Below, in pieces: positions 14,964 through 22,664 of a DNA stretch of 24,437 nucleotides; within the stretch, counting starts at the first letter, position 1, and each line of letters begins with the position of its first letter. The position numbers and the translations under genes are program-made. The notes under the pieces were generated by a model, which saw nothing but the letters and a program-made list of their open reading frames with translations, was not told the origin of the DNA and ran no database searches. Source of the DNA: JAKOWB01 sp038363005 (GTDB taxonomy: Bacteria; Pseudomonadota; Alphaproteobacteria; Kiloniellales; JACOMY01); contig JBBQBI010000038.1 in the NCBI GenBank assembly GCA_038363005.1, forward strand, positions 1 through 24,437. Direction: 5' to 3'.

Positions 14964-15962
14964 TTACTGCACCGCCTGGATGCGCGCGATCATCTCGGCA
15001 TGTTCGGCGCCATACTTCTCCCACACCGGCTTCATCGCCGACTGGAAGGCCGCCTTGTCCTGCACCTCGGTGATGACGACACCCTTTTCCTTCATCGTGG
15101 CCAGGGCTTCCTGTTCCCTGGCCTGCCAGAGGGTGCGCTCTTCCTGCTGCGCCTCCTTGGCGAACTTCATGACCAGGGCTTGGTCTTCGGCCGAGAGCGT
15201 GTCCCAGATCTTGCGCGAGAAGATCAGCACCTCCGGCAGGATCAGGTGCTCGGTCAGGGCGTAGTACTTGGCATAGAGGTAATGCTGGCCGCTGACGTAG
15301 CTGGGATAGTTGTTCTCGGCGCCGTCCACCACGCCGGTTTCCAGCGCGCCGACCAGCTGGTCGTAGCCCATGGCGATGCCGTTGCCGCCCAGGGCGTTCA
15401 CCATGTCGACGAAGATCGGGTTGCCCATGGTGCGCAGCTTCAGTCCGGCGAAATCGGCGACCGAGTGGATCTCCTTCTTGCCGTTGTAGAAGTTGCGCGC
15501 GCCGGCATCCATCCAGGCCAGGCCGATCAGGCCCGAGGTCGGGCTGTTGGTGATGTCGGCCAGCAGCTCGTCGCCGATGGCACCGTCGATGATGGCGTGC
15601 ATGTGGTCGATGTTGCGGAACACGAAGGGCAGGGCCAGGACGTTCAGTTCCTTGACGATGCCGCCCATCGGGCCGACCGAGACGCGGGACATGGCCAGCG
15701 CGCCGAGCTGCGCCTGCTCGATGGCCTCCTTCTCGCCGCCGAGCTGCATCGAGGGGAACATCTCGACGGAGATCCGGCCGTTGGTCGCGGCAGCGAGCTT
15801 CTCGCCCATGTGGACGACGGCATCTACCGTGGGATAGCCCAGCGGGTGCACGTCGGACGACTTCAACACCACGTTGTCAGCCGCGTCGGCCGCCGGGGTG
15901 GCGGCAAGGGTGAACAGACCGAGCGCCGCGGCGGCGCAGAGTCCCAACAGGTGACGCTTCAT
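14964..15962 (-). CDS. dctP: TRAP transporter substrate-binding protein, DctP type
   Basis: A 332-residue periplasmic binding protein. Residues 1-27 are a Sec signal peptide (MKRHLLGLC start, ALA-rich core, ADA before the cut). FAGLKLRTMGNPIFVDMVN (171-189) holds the conserved Arg177 that grips the substrate carboxylate, and ALETGVVDGAENNYPSY (206-222) is the usual second signature. Sequences of this type group with TRAP binders for hexuronates and related sugar acids, which fits the uronate dehydrogenase homologue across the divergent promoter; the ligand remains inferred. GGGAGGAAA precedes the ATG. It is the first gene of the leftward operon, 172 nt from the GntR regulator. Confidence 0.93.
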   Translation of the reverse strand: MKRHLLGLCAAAALGLFTLAATPAADAADNVVLKSSDVHPLGYPTVDAVVHMGEKLAAATNGRISVEMFPSMQLGGEKEAIEQAQLGALAMSRVSVGPMGGIVKELNVLALPFVFRNIDHMHAIIDGAIGDELLADITNSPTSGLIGLAWMDAGARNFYNGKKEIHSVADFAGLKLRTMGNPIFVDMVNALGGNGIAMGYDQLVGALETGVVDGAENNYPSYVSGQHYLYAKYYALTEHLILPEVLIFSRKIWDTLSAEDQALVMKFAKEAQQEERTLWQAREQEALATMKEKGVVITEVQDKAAFQSAMKPVWEKYGAEHAEMIARIQAVQ

Positions 15963-15992
15963 CTGGGTTTCCTCCCGGTGTGATGGTGCCGT

Positions 15993-16013
15993 GGGCCGGT
16001 CTGTCGCCGGCCC
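15993..16013 (-). other. Leader hairpin upstream of dctP
   Basis: GGGCCGG (15993-15999) and CCGGCCC (16007-16013) form a perfect 7-bp stem with a 7-nt loop, 31 nt upstream of the dctP start, so it would lie in the 5' leader of the transporter mRNA. A second imperfect GC stem (CCCG..CCCC/GGGG..CGGG) lies near 16037-16065. Function unknown. Confidence 0.35.
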
Positions 16014-16127
16014 TTCGGCGCTGGTCGCTCGAACCGCCCGCCAACCCCCTGGTCGGGGCGGGTCTTGCCCTTTGCCTCACGCTGCGCCGCTGTGGTTGAC
16101 CTGCCGTGACGGCGCATGTTAGTGATC

Positions 16128-16143
16128 AGGTCATATGATAACC
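16128..16143. promoter_or_regulatory. Candidate GntR operator / promoter of the divergent sugar-acid operons
   Basis: GGTCATATGATAACC (16129-16143) is a partial dyad: GGT/ACC outer arms, CATATG centre, 5 of 7 pairs. TATGAT at 16134-16139 also resembles a plus-strand -10. It overlaps the upstream candidate ATG of the regulator gene. FadR-type GntR proteins bind short dyads of this size in divergent gaps. Confidence 0.4.
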
Positions 16144-16935
16144 ATACAGCCGCGAGGGCGCGTGTCAAGGTCGCAGCCGAAGTCGTCGCCCGATCCCTTC
16201 GCGCCGCTGGCTGCGCAGCGCAGCCTTTCGGCCCGATTGATCGAGCGCCTGACGCAGCAGATCGTCAGCGGCTCGCTGCCACCCGGATCACGCCTGCCGA
16301 CGGAGCAGGAAATGACCGTCTCCATGGGGGTCAGCCGCACCGTGGTGCGCGAGGCGGTGGCGGCGCTGCGGGCCGAGGGCCTGGTGCTGACGCGCCAGGG
16401 CGTCGGTGCCTTCGTCGCCAGCGAGATCCAGCCGCGGCCCTTCCGCATCGACCCGGACCAGCTGAAGACCATCCGCGAGGCGATCAACGTCATGGAGCTG
16501 CGCACCGGCGTGGAGATCGAGGCCGCCGGACTGGCCGCCGAACGGGGCAGCAACCAGCAGCGCGAGCGGGTGGCGCGTGCCTTCGAGGCCTTCGAGCGGG
16601 CGGTCGCGCGCTTCGACTCCGGGGTGGAGGAGGACTTCGCCCTGCACCGTGCCATCGCCGACGCCACCGGCAACCCGCAGTTCCACCATTTCCTCGACTA
16701 CCTGGGTCGCATCATCATCCCGCGCCAGTCGGTGCGCTACGGCAGCGAGGCAACCGAGCAGCGGCAGGCTTACCTCGCCCGTCTGGTGCGCGAGCATCGC
16801 GCCATCGCCGAGGCCGTGGTCGGGCGCCAGGTGGCGGAGGCGCGGGCCGCCATGCGCAGACACCTGATGAATTCCCGCGAACGCTACCGCAAGCTGGCCG
16901 AGGAAATGGATCGCCAGGATTCGGCAGGTGCCTAG
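16135..16935 (+). CDS. GntR-family regulator, FadR/FCD subfamily
   Basis: A 266-residue regulator. Residues 30-98 form the winged helix (GSRLPTEQEMTVSMGVSRTV, then VVREAVAALRAEGLV and the wing LTRQGVGAFV). The FCD effector domain follows, with the metal/ligand residues D167 and H171 in EDFALHRAIAD, H221 and H243. FCD regulators typically sense uronates, lactate or other organic acids. It diverges from the TRAP operon and heads the enzyme operon, so it is the likely repressor of both. The ATG at 16135 lies in a possible promoter/operator and has a poor ribosome site; a GTG at 16162, after GAGGG, is a serious alternative that would drop nine residues without touching the domain. Confidence 0.9.
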   Translation: MITIQPRGRVSRSQPKSSPDPFAPLAAQRSLSARLIERLTQQIVSGSLPPGSRLPTEQEMTVSMGVSRTVVREAVAALRAEGLVLTRQGVGAFVASEIQPRPFRIDPDQLKTIREAINVMELRTGVEIEAAGLAAERGSNQQRERVARAFEAFERAVARFDSGVEEDFALHRAIADATGNPQFHHFLDYLGRIIIPRQSVRYGSEATEQRQAYLARLVREHRAIAEAVVGRQVAEARAAMRRHLMNSRERYRKLAEEMDRQDSAGA

Positions 16936-16974
16936 GAACTGGCGCGACCGGCAAACCGAACGACGGGGTGGGGC

Positions 16975-17787
16975 ATGCGAAGGGTGATGGTGACGGGGGC
17001 GGCCGGCGGCGTCGGCGGGATGCTGCGAAAGCTGATGCGCGGACTCTATCCCGAGATCATTTGGAGCGACCAGCGGGCGCTGCCCGACCAGGCGGCGGAC
17101 GAGACCTTCCAGGCCCTGGACCTGACCGACCTGGACAGCCTGCGACGCGGGCTGGAGGGGGTCGATGGCATTGTCCACCTGGGCGGCGCCTCGATCGAGA
17201 AGCCCTGGGACACCATCCTGCAGGCTAACATCATCGGTGCCTATAACCTGTTCGAGGCAGCGCGGCTGCAGGGGGTGAAGCGGATCGTCTTCGCCTCGAC
17301 CAATCACACCGTGGGGTTCTATCCGCGGTCCCGCCGGATCGGCGTCGACGCGACGCTGCGCCCTGATACGCGCTACGGCGCCAGCAAAGCCTTCGGCGAG
17401 GCGCTGGGCGCGCTCTATGCCTACAAGCACGGCATCGGCGTTACCGCGCTGCGCATCGGCAATGTCTCCATGGCACCGGCGAACCGTCGCTTGCTGTCGA
17501 TATGGCTGCATCCGGAAGACCTGCTGCAGCTTATCCGCATCGGCCTGGAGCATCCCGAGATCCGGCACGAGGTGTTCTATGGCGCTTCCGACAACGAGCG
17601 CGGCTGGTGGGACAACGCCGCGGCGCGGCGCTTCGGCTATCGCCCGCGCCATCGGGCCGAGGCGCATCGCGACGCTGCCGAGGCAACACAGGCAGCGCTG
17701 CTGCCCGATCCGGTCGGCGACTGGTACCAGGGTGGAGCCTTCTGCAGCCAGGAGTTCGACGCGCCCGGCGAACTCGCCCCCTTCTGA
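16975..17787 (+). CDS. udh: Uronate dehydrogenase-like NAD-dependent oxidoreductase
   Basis: A 270-residue extended SDR (NAD-dependent epimerase fold) that aligns closely with Agrobacterium uronate dehydrogenase. TGAAGGVG (7-14) binds NAD, GIVHLGGASIEKPWDTILQANIIG (65-88) covers the active-site loop, FASTNHTVGFYP is at 107-117, catalytic Y134 and K138 lie in YGASK, NRR at 170-172 supplies the carboxylate-binding arginine, and YGASDNERGWWDN (202-214) closes the site. Known members oxidise D-galacturonate or D-glucuronate at C1 to the aldaro-lactone with NAD+. It follows the GntR gene by 39 nt and precedes a lactone isomerase-like gene by 11 nt, which supports the call. A different uronic or aldonic acid substrate is possible. 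Confidence 0.85.
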   Translation: MRRVMVTGAAGGVGGMLRKLMRGLYPEIIWSDQRALPDQAADETFQALDLTDLDSLRRGLEGVDGIVHLGGASIEKPWDTILQANIIGAYNLFEAARLQGVKRIVFASTNHTVGFYPRSRRIGVDATLRPDTRYGASKAFGEALGALYAYKHGIGVTALRIGNVSMAPANRRLLSIWLHPEDLLQLIRIGLEHPEIRHEVFYGASDNERGWWDNAAARRFGYRPRHRAEAHRDAAEATQAALLPDPVGDWYQGGAFCSQEFDAPGELAPF

Positions 17788-17798
17788 CGGAGATCGCC

Positions 17799-18635
17799 TT
17801 GTCCGAGAGCAAACCCACGCTGGTCGCGCCGGCCGGCACCACCGACACCCACATCCACTTCTTCGACCAGCGCTACCCCAAGGCGCCGACCGCGCGGATG
17901 GATCCGCCGGATGCCCTGGCGCCGGCCTACCTGGCAATGTGCGCGCGGCTCGGCATCCAGCGCACCGTGGTGGTGCAGTCCTCGATCTATGGCACCGACA
18001 ACCGCATGGTGACTGACGGCATCGCCGCCATCGGTCGGACCAAGGCGCGCGGCGTTGCCGTGGTCGACGAGACAGCGAGCGAAGCCGAGCTGGAGCGCCT
18101 AACCAAAGCCGGCTGCTGCGGCATCCGCTTCCACATGCTGCCCGGCGGCGTGCTCCCCTGGGACAAGGTGGAACGCCTGGCCGCGCGGGTACAGGAGGTC
18201 GGCTGGCATTGCCAGCTGCAGCTCGATGGCCGTGACCTGCCGGAGCGTATCGAGTTGATCCGTCGCCTGCCGGGCACTCTGGTGATCGACCACACCGGCA
18301 AGTTCCTGGAGCCAGTGGCACCAAGCCACGCTGCCTTTCAGCTGCTACTCGGCCTGGTCAAGGAGGGGCGGACCTATGTGAAGCTCTCCGCCCCCTACGA
18401 GACTTCGCGCAGCGGGCCGCCGACCTATGCCGATGTCGGCGCGCTGGCCAAGGCGCTGGTGGCGGCGGCGCCCGACCGCATGCTCTGGGCCAGCAACTGG
18501 CCGCACCCGACGCCGGGCCAGGGCGGCAAGCCGGACGACGCGGTGCTGCTCGACGTGCTGATCGACTGGGTGCCCGACGCGGTGACGCGGCAGCGCGTGC
18601 TCGTCGACAACCCCGCCCGCGTCTACGGCTTCTGA
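17799..18635 (+). CDS. Amidohydrolase-family protein, D-galactarolactone isomerase-like
   Basis: A 278-residue TIM-barrel protein of the COG3618 group. TDTHIHFF (15-22) holds the H-x-H after strand 1, LVIDHTGKF carries the strand-6 histidine, and LWASNWPHPT (strand 8) the late-barrel motif. It resembles Agrobacterium D-galactarolactone isomerase in its YADVAAF-like YADVGAL region, the W-x-x-QLQLDG strand and the VDNPARVYGF end, but it is also related to PDC hydrolases and sugar lactonases. It should act on the lactone made by the preceding dehydrogenase, by moving or opening the ring. No ATG fits the N-terminus; TTG at 17799 has CGGAGA 6 nt upstream and is the best start. One nucleotide separates its stop from the next gene. 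Confidence 0.8.
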   Translation: MSESKPTLVAPAGTTDTHIHFFDQRYPKAPTARMDPPDALAPAYLAMCARLGIQRTVVVQSSIYGTDNRMVTDGIAAIGRTKARGVAVVDETASEAELERLTKAGCCGIRFHMLPGGVLPWDKVERLAARVQEVGWHCQLQLDGRDLPERIELIRRLPGTLVIDHTGKFLEPVAPSHAAFQLLLGLVKEGRTYVKLSAPYETSRSGPPTYADVGALAKALVAAAPDRMLWASNWPHPTPGQGGKPDDAVLLDVLIDWVPDAVTRQRVLVDNPARVYGF

Positions 18636-18636
18636 C

Positions 18637-19671
18637 ATGCGCCGTCGTCTCGCCATCGTCGGACTGGGCATGGCGGTGGCGCCGCATGTGCTGAGCCTGC
18701 GCGACCTCGCCGACCGCGTAGAGCTGGCGGCCGCCTTCACCCCCAGCCCGCAGCGCCGCGCCGCCGTGCGCGAGCGCTTTCCGGAGCTGCCGCTGGTGGA
18801 GAATCTGGCGACGATCCTCGACGACGACAGCATCTCGATCGTGCTGCTGCTGACGCCGCCCAACACACATCTCGAGCTGGGTAGCGCCTGCGCCGCGCGC
18901 GGCAAGCACCTGCTGGTGGAGAAGCCGCTGGAGACCACGGTGGCCCGCGCCGAGGCGCTGGTGGCCGCCTGCGCCGCCGCTGGCGTCACTCTGGGCGAGG
19001 TGCTGCAGCACCGCTTCCGGCCCGCCGGGCTGCGGCTGCGCGCCTTGATCGAGCAGGGCGACCTTGGCGCGATGAAGGGCTGCTCCTGCGGCCTCAGGCT
19101 CTATCGCCCGCAGAGCTACTACGACCAGCCGGGGCGCGGCACCTTGGCGCGCGATGGCGGCGGTGTGCTGCTGACCCAGGGTATCCACACACTGGACCTG
19201 ATGCTGTCGCTGACCGGCCCGGTGGCCGAGGTGGCGGCCTTCGCCGCCACGGGCGTCCTGCATCGCATGGAGACCGAGGATCTGGTGGCCGGCAGCCTGC
19301 GTTTCGCCAATGGGGCGCTCGGCACGCTCGATGCCACGACCGGCGCCTACCCGGGCTTCCCCGAGCGCCTGGACTTCATCTTCGAGCGCGCCACGGCTTC
19401 ACTGGCCGGCACGGCGCTGGAAGTCTGGCATCACGACGGGCGGCACGAACTCCTGGCCGCTGACGGCAGCGGCGGTGGCACCGGTGCCGACCCCATGGCC
19501 TTCCCGCACGATTATCACCGCGCGCTCCTGGCCGACTTCCTCGACGCGCTGGACCAGGGCCGGCCGCCTACCGTCGGCGGGCCAGAGGGCCTGGCGGTGC
19601 AGCGCCTGATCGAAGCCATCCTTGCCGCCGCCGCGAGCGGACGGTATCAGCGGCCCGCCGCCGCGACCTGA
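18637..19671 (+). CDS. Gfo/Idh/MocA-family oxidoreductase
   Basis: A 344-residue dinucleotide-dependent oxidoreductase. The Rossmann start AIVGLGMAVAPHV (6-18) has G-x-G but lacks the usual third glycine. EKP at 95-97 (LLVEKPLETT) holds the catalytic lysine K96, and GGGVLLTQGIHTLDLM (175-190) carries H184. The family oxidises or reduces sugars, inositols and sugar acids. It lies 1 nt after the amidohydrolase and 19 nt before the aldolase, inside the rightward operon, so it probably converts a side substrate, epimer or intermediate into the main route. Which step cannot be decided from sequence. Confidence 0.88.
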   Translation: MRRRLAIVGLGMAVAPHVLSLRDLADRVELAAAFTPSPQRRAAVRERFPELPLVENLATILDDDSISIVLLLTPPNTHLELGSACAARGKHLLVEKPLETTVARAEALVAACAAAGVTLGEVLQHRFRPAGLRLRALIEQGDLGAMKGCSCGLRLYRPQSYYDQPGRGTLARDGGGVLLTQGIHTLDLMLSLTGPVAEVAAFAATGVLHRMETEDLVAGSLRFANGALGTLDATTGAYPGFPERLDFIFERATASLAGTALEVWHHDGRHELLAADGSGGGTGADPMAFPHDYHRALLADFLDALDQGRPPTVGGPEGLAVQRLIEAILAAAASGRYQRPAAAT

Positions 19672-19690
19672 CCGGAGAAAGGTGACTGCC

Positions 19691-20455
19691 ATGGAGCTGC
19701 CCCCGAATGCCTTCAAGCGCGGCATGGCCGCCGGTCGGCCGCAGATCGGCCTGTGGTGCAGCCTGTCCTCGCACTACAGCGTCGAGGCGCTGGCCGGCGC
19801 CGGTTTCGACTGGTTGCTGCTGGACACCGAGCACTCGCCGAACGACATCGAATCGGTGCTCTGCCAGCTGCAGGCCGCGGCGCCCTATCCGACCTCGGCG
19901 GTGGTGCGCATCCCGGTCAACGACACGGTGCTGATCAAGCGCTACCTCGACATTGGCGTGCAGACGCTGCTGATCCCCATGGTCAACACGGTGGAGGAGG
20001 CCAGGGCCGCGGTGGCAGCGACGCGCTACCCGCCGGACGGTGTGCGCGGCATCGCCTCGACCACGCGGGCCAACCGCTTTGGCCGGGTGCCGGACTACGC
20101 CAAGCGCGCTGCCGCGGAAATCTGCGTGCTGGTGCAGGTGGAAACCCGGCAGGCGCTGGGCAACCTCGACGCCATCGTCGCGGTCGAGGGCGTCGATGGC
20201 GTCTTCATCGGCCCGGGCGACCTGCATGCCTCGCTGGGCTATGCCGGCGAGCAGGCCAATCCCGCCGTGCTGCCGATCATCGACCAGGCGCTGACCGACG
20301 TGAATCGGGCCGGCAAGGCACCCGGCATCCTGACGGGCAACCAGGAGCTGGCGCGGCGCTGGCTCGCCCTTGGCAGTCTCTTCGTCGCCGTCGGCTCCGA
20401 CGTGTCGATCCTGGCGCGCGGCGCCGATGCCCTGGCCAAGGGCTTCAAGGGGTAG
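19691..20455 (+). CDS. HpcH/HpaI class II aldolase (GarL/HpaI/RhmA type)
   Basis: A 254-residue metal-dependent pyruvate aldolase. GAGFDWLLLDTEHSPND (36-52) supplies the base H48, R73 stabilises pyruvate, QTLLIPMVNT lies at 91-100, the metal ligands are E151 (VQVETRQA) and D177 (GPGDLHASLGY), and RYPPDGVRG is conserved at 112-120. Similarity is strong to HpaI and to GarL, which cleaves 5-keto-4-deoxy-D-glucarate to pyruvate and tartronate semialdehyde; RhmA is a third close relative. In this operon it is the natural last step, cleaving the 2-keto-3-deoxy acid produced by the IlvD/Edd dehydratase. The aldehyde product depends on the unknown substrate. The ATG at 19691 follows GGAGAAAGG. Confidence 0.88.
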   Translation: MELPPNAFKRGMAAGRPQIGLWCSLSSHYSVEALAGAGFDWLLLDTEHSPNDIESVLCQLQAAAPYPTSAVVRIPVNDTVLIKRYLDIGVQTLLIPMVNTVEEARAAVAATRYPPDGVRGIASTTRANRFGRVPDYAKRAAAEICVLVQVETRQALGNLDAIVAVEGVDGVFIGPGDLHASLGYAGEQANPAVLPIIDQALTDVNRAGKAPGILTGNQELARRWLALGSLFVAVGSDVSILARGADALAKGFKG

Positions 20456-20478
20456 GGACGCGCTGCTAGGCTGCGGGC

Positions 20479-20904
20479 ATGACCTTCCGCATCCTCCGCC
20501 TCGACCACCTGGTGCTGCGCGTCACCGACGTGCCGCGCATGCTCGCTTTCTATCGCGACGTGCTCGGCTGCCCTGTCGAGAAGGTCCAGGACCAGCTCGG
20601 CCTCTACCAGCTGCGCGCCGGCGACAGCCTGATCGACCTGGTCGATATCGCCGGGCCGCTGGGCAAGGCCGGCGGGCGGGCGGCGGCGGCCGAGGGACGG
20701 AACCTCGATCACCTCTGCCTGCGCATCGAGCCCTTCGACGAGGTGGCGCTGCGCGCCCACCTGGCCGGCCATGGCGTCGCGGTGGGCCAAGCCGGCAGCC
20801 GCTATGGCGCCGAGGGCGAGGGTCCCTCGCTCTACCTCGGCGATCCGGAGGGCAACGTGGTCGAACTGAAGGGCCCGCCCTGGCCAGTCCCGGCGGCGAC
20901 CTAA
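20479..20904 (+). CDS. VOC (glyoxalase/bleomycin-resistance) superfamily protein
   Basis: A 141-residue protein with two beta-alpha-beta-beta-beta modules. LDHLVLRVTDVPRMLAFYRDVLG (8-30) opens the fold, LDHLCLRIE (76-84) opens the second half, and YLGDPEGNVVELKG (119-132) ends it. H10, H78 and E129 are placed as metal ligands. Members include glyoxalase I, methylmalonyl-CoA epimerase and dioxygenases, so the reaction is open; detoxifying a reactive aldehyde from the aldolase step is a reasonable guess. It lies 23 nt after the aldolase and is the last gene of the rightward operon. Its stop is 1 nt from the stop of the convergent P450. Confidence 0.85.
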   Translation: MTFRILRLDHLVLRVTDVPRMLAFYRDVLGCPVEKVQDQLGLYQLRAGDSLIDLVDIAGPLGKAGGRAAAAEGRNLDHLCLRIEPFDEVALRAHLAGHGVAVGQAGSRYGAEGEGPSLYLGDPEGNVVELKGPPWPVPAAT

Positions 20905-20905
20905 C

Positions 20906-22279
20906 TCACCAGTCCACCAGCTCCAGCACGCTGCCGGTCAGCGGTGCCGCGGCGAAGGCGCCGTCGGCCGGGTGCAGCACTACCGGCACGGCGTGGCGCG
21001 GTGCCATGATGACGGAGATCCAGCGGTCGATGCGGCTGCCGGGCAGGATGGCGGGGCGGAAGCGGCGCAGGATCTGGCGCAGCGATTCCTTCAGCGCCAC
21101 CTGGGCGAAGAGCGTGCCTATGCAGACCCGCGGCCCGGCGCTAAACACCGGGTTCTCGTAGGCCGTGGGCTCCTGCGCTGCCCAGCGGTCCGGCTTGAAG
21201 CGCGCTGCGTCCTGCCAGACCTCCGGCGCCCGGTTGGTCAGGAATATGCTGAGGAAGACACGGCTGCCGGCGGCGATGGGGCCGTCCACCAGGTCGGTGT
21301 CGCGGATGGCCTTGCGGATCTGGTATGGCACCGGCGGCAGCAACCGCATGGCCTCGCGGATCACCTGGTTGAGCAGCGGCGGGTCGTCCTCTCGCTGCAG
21401 CGCCTCCCACAGGTCGCGGGCTACGGCAGGGTGCTGGTGCAGCAGGAAGAGAATCCAGAACAGCGCGGACTGGCAGGTCTCGTCGCTGGCGCCGAACAGC
21501 GTCGGCACGTGGCCGGCGATCAAAGTGTCGTCGGGGGCGGCGCCCAGATGGTCGGGAGTGTTCACCACCAGTGACAGCAGGTCGTCGTCGCGCGGCCGGT
21601 CGCGGCGGCGGCCGGCCCAGGCCAACACCGCGCGCTCCGTCACCTCGGCGAAGCGCAGCATGCGGCGATAGGGCGTGCCCGGCAGATTGACCGGGCAGCC
21701 TATGACCGCGCGCGAGCCGTTCATCCGGACGTGCTGGTTGATGCACTCGGCTACTTGGCGCGACTGCTCGTCGTAGCCGGTCTCCGGGAACAGCAGAGTC
21801 AGGGACAAGCGGTGCAGCAGCCCGCGGCAGAGCCTCCAGAGGTCGACCGACTGGCCGACCGGCCAGCCATCCAGTTCGGCGCTCACGGTCGCCGCTATGG
21901 CGGGGGCCAGCGATTCGATCCCGGCGCGGCGCAGCGGCGGCTGTAGCAGCCGGCGATAGTACCGGTGCTGCTCGCCGTTCATCGACACCAGGCCCTTGCG
22001 CAGGCGGCGCTGGGCCGAATGGCGCGGTCCCTTGGACACCAGGCCCACGGTCTGGAAGGTCTCAGGGTCGGACAGTACGCGCCGGTGATAGGCCGGGCCG
22101 GCCGCCAGGTAGTAAATCTGGTTGTGGCCGATCGGCAGCACCTGGCCGATGCCCACCACCGGCCCGTGCCGCGCCGTCAGCCGCTGCATGCAGGTGATGG
22201 CGTCGCGGGCGAACAGCAGATAGGCGCTGAGGGCCGCCGCGCCGCGCAGATGCGGTATGCCGCCTGGCCGCAGGCTCAA
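20906..22279 (-). CDS. Cytochrome P450
   Basis: A 457-residue haem monooxygenase with all core motifs: the NGEQHRYYRR C-helix (H105, R106), the I-helix oxygen-binding stretch LFGASDETCQ (261-270), E309-A-M-R312 (ExxR), PDRW (363-366), and the haem loop FSAGPRVCIG (379-388) with Cys386 as axial ligand. There is no membrane anchor, so it is a soluble bacterial enzyme that needs external redox partners, none of which are in the window. No ATG matches the P450 N-terminus. TTG at 22279, overlapping the DUF1272 stop as TTGA, gives the expected RPGGIPHLRG start and normal length. Substrate unknown. The next Met is at residue 31, too late for the family. Confidence 0.9.
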   Translation of the reverse strand: MSLRPGGIPHLRGAAALSAYLLFARDAITCMQRLTARHGPVVGIGQVLPIGHNQIYYLAAGPAYHRRVLSDPETFQTVGLVSKGPRHSAQRRLRKGLVSMNGEQHRYYRRLLQPPLRRAGIESLAPAIAATVSAELDGWPVGQSVDLWRLCRGLLHRLSLTLLFPETGYDEQSRQVAECINQHVRMNGSRAVIGCPVNLPGTPYRRMLRFAEVTERAVLAWAGRRRDRPRDDDLLSLVVNTPDHLGAAPDDTLIAGHVPTLFGASDETCQSALFWILFLLHQHPAVARDLWEALQREDDPPLLNQVIREAMRLLPPVPYQIRKAIRDTDLVDGPIAAGSRVFLSIFLTNRAPEVWQDAARFKPDRWAAQEPTAYENPVFSAGPRVCIGTLFAQVALKESLRQILRRFRPAILPGSRIDRWISVIMAPRHAVPVVLHPADGAFAAAPLTGSVLELVDW

Positions 22280-22524
22280 GTGGTCGCCTTGCAGCCGTCG
22301 GCCTTGACCTTGCGCTGGGTCGAGGCCGGGTGCTTCAGCAGGCGATCGGGCGGGCGAACCGGGCGCCGCACCAGTTCGCCGCCGCAGTTCGGACAGCGAC
22401 CGGCCAGGACGCCCTCGGCGCAGCCCTGGCAGAAGGTGCACTCGTAGGAACAGATGCGCGCTGCCTGGCTGTCTGGCGGCAGGTCGCCGCCGCAGCACTC
22501 GCAACAGGGTCGCAATTCCAGCAT
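22276..22524 (-). CDS. DUF1272 cysteine-rich small protein
   Basis: An 82-residue protein that matches the DUF1272 family (MLELRPCCECCGGDLPPDS start, ICSYECTFCQGC middle, CPNCGGELVRRP end). Eleven cysteines fall in CCECC, C-x3-C-x2-C-x2-C and C-x2-C groups up to residue 47, plus a lone C78, which strongly suggests a compact zinc-binding fold. No reaction is known for the family. Its TGA overlaps the probable TTG start of the P450, so the two are likely translated together. It diverges from the RTX gene across about 140 bp. The lysine-rich tail beyond residue 60 is less conserved-looking. Confidence 0.9.
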   Translation of the reverse strand: MLELRPCCECCGGDLPPDSQAARICSYECTFCQGCAEGVLAGRCPNCGGELVRRPVRPPDRLLKHPASTQRKVKADGCKATT

Positions 22525-22664
22525 GAAACAGTCTCCTGCCAACTCCGCCGGGCACCATATGAGCCCTCTATGGCGGCGCACGGCAACAGGCTATGTTGCC
22601 GGCGACGGCGGCGCGATCCTGGTGGGGCGCGACCTCGGGCCGTGGTCGTGCGTGGGGGTCCAAC

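Noticed and set aside
12979..15024. 681-codon minus-strand frame running through dctM, dctQ and beyond
   Set aside because: Arg/Pro/His-rich, out of frame with the TRAP permeases, which have proper membrane segments and start sites.
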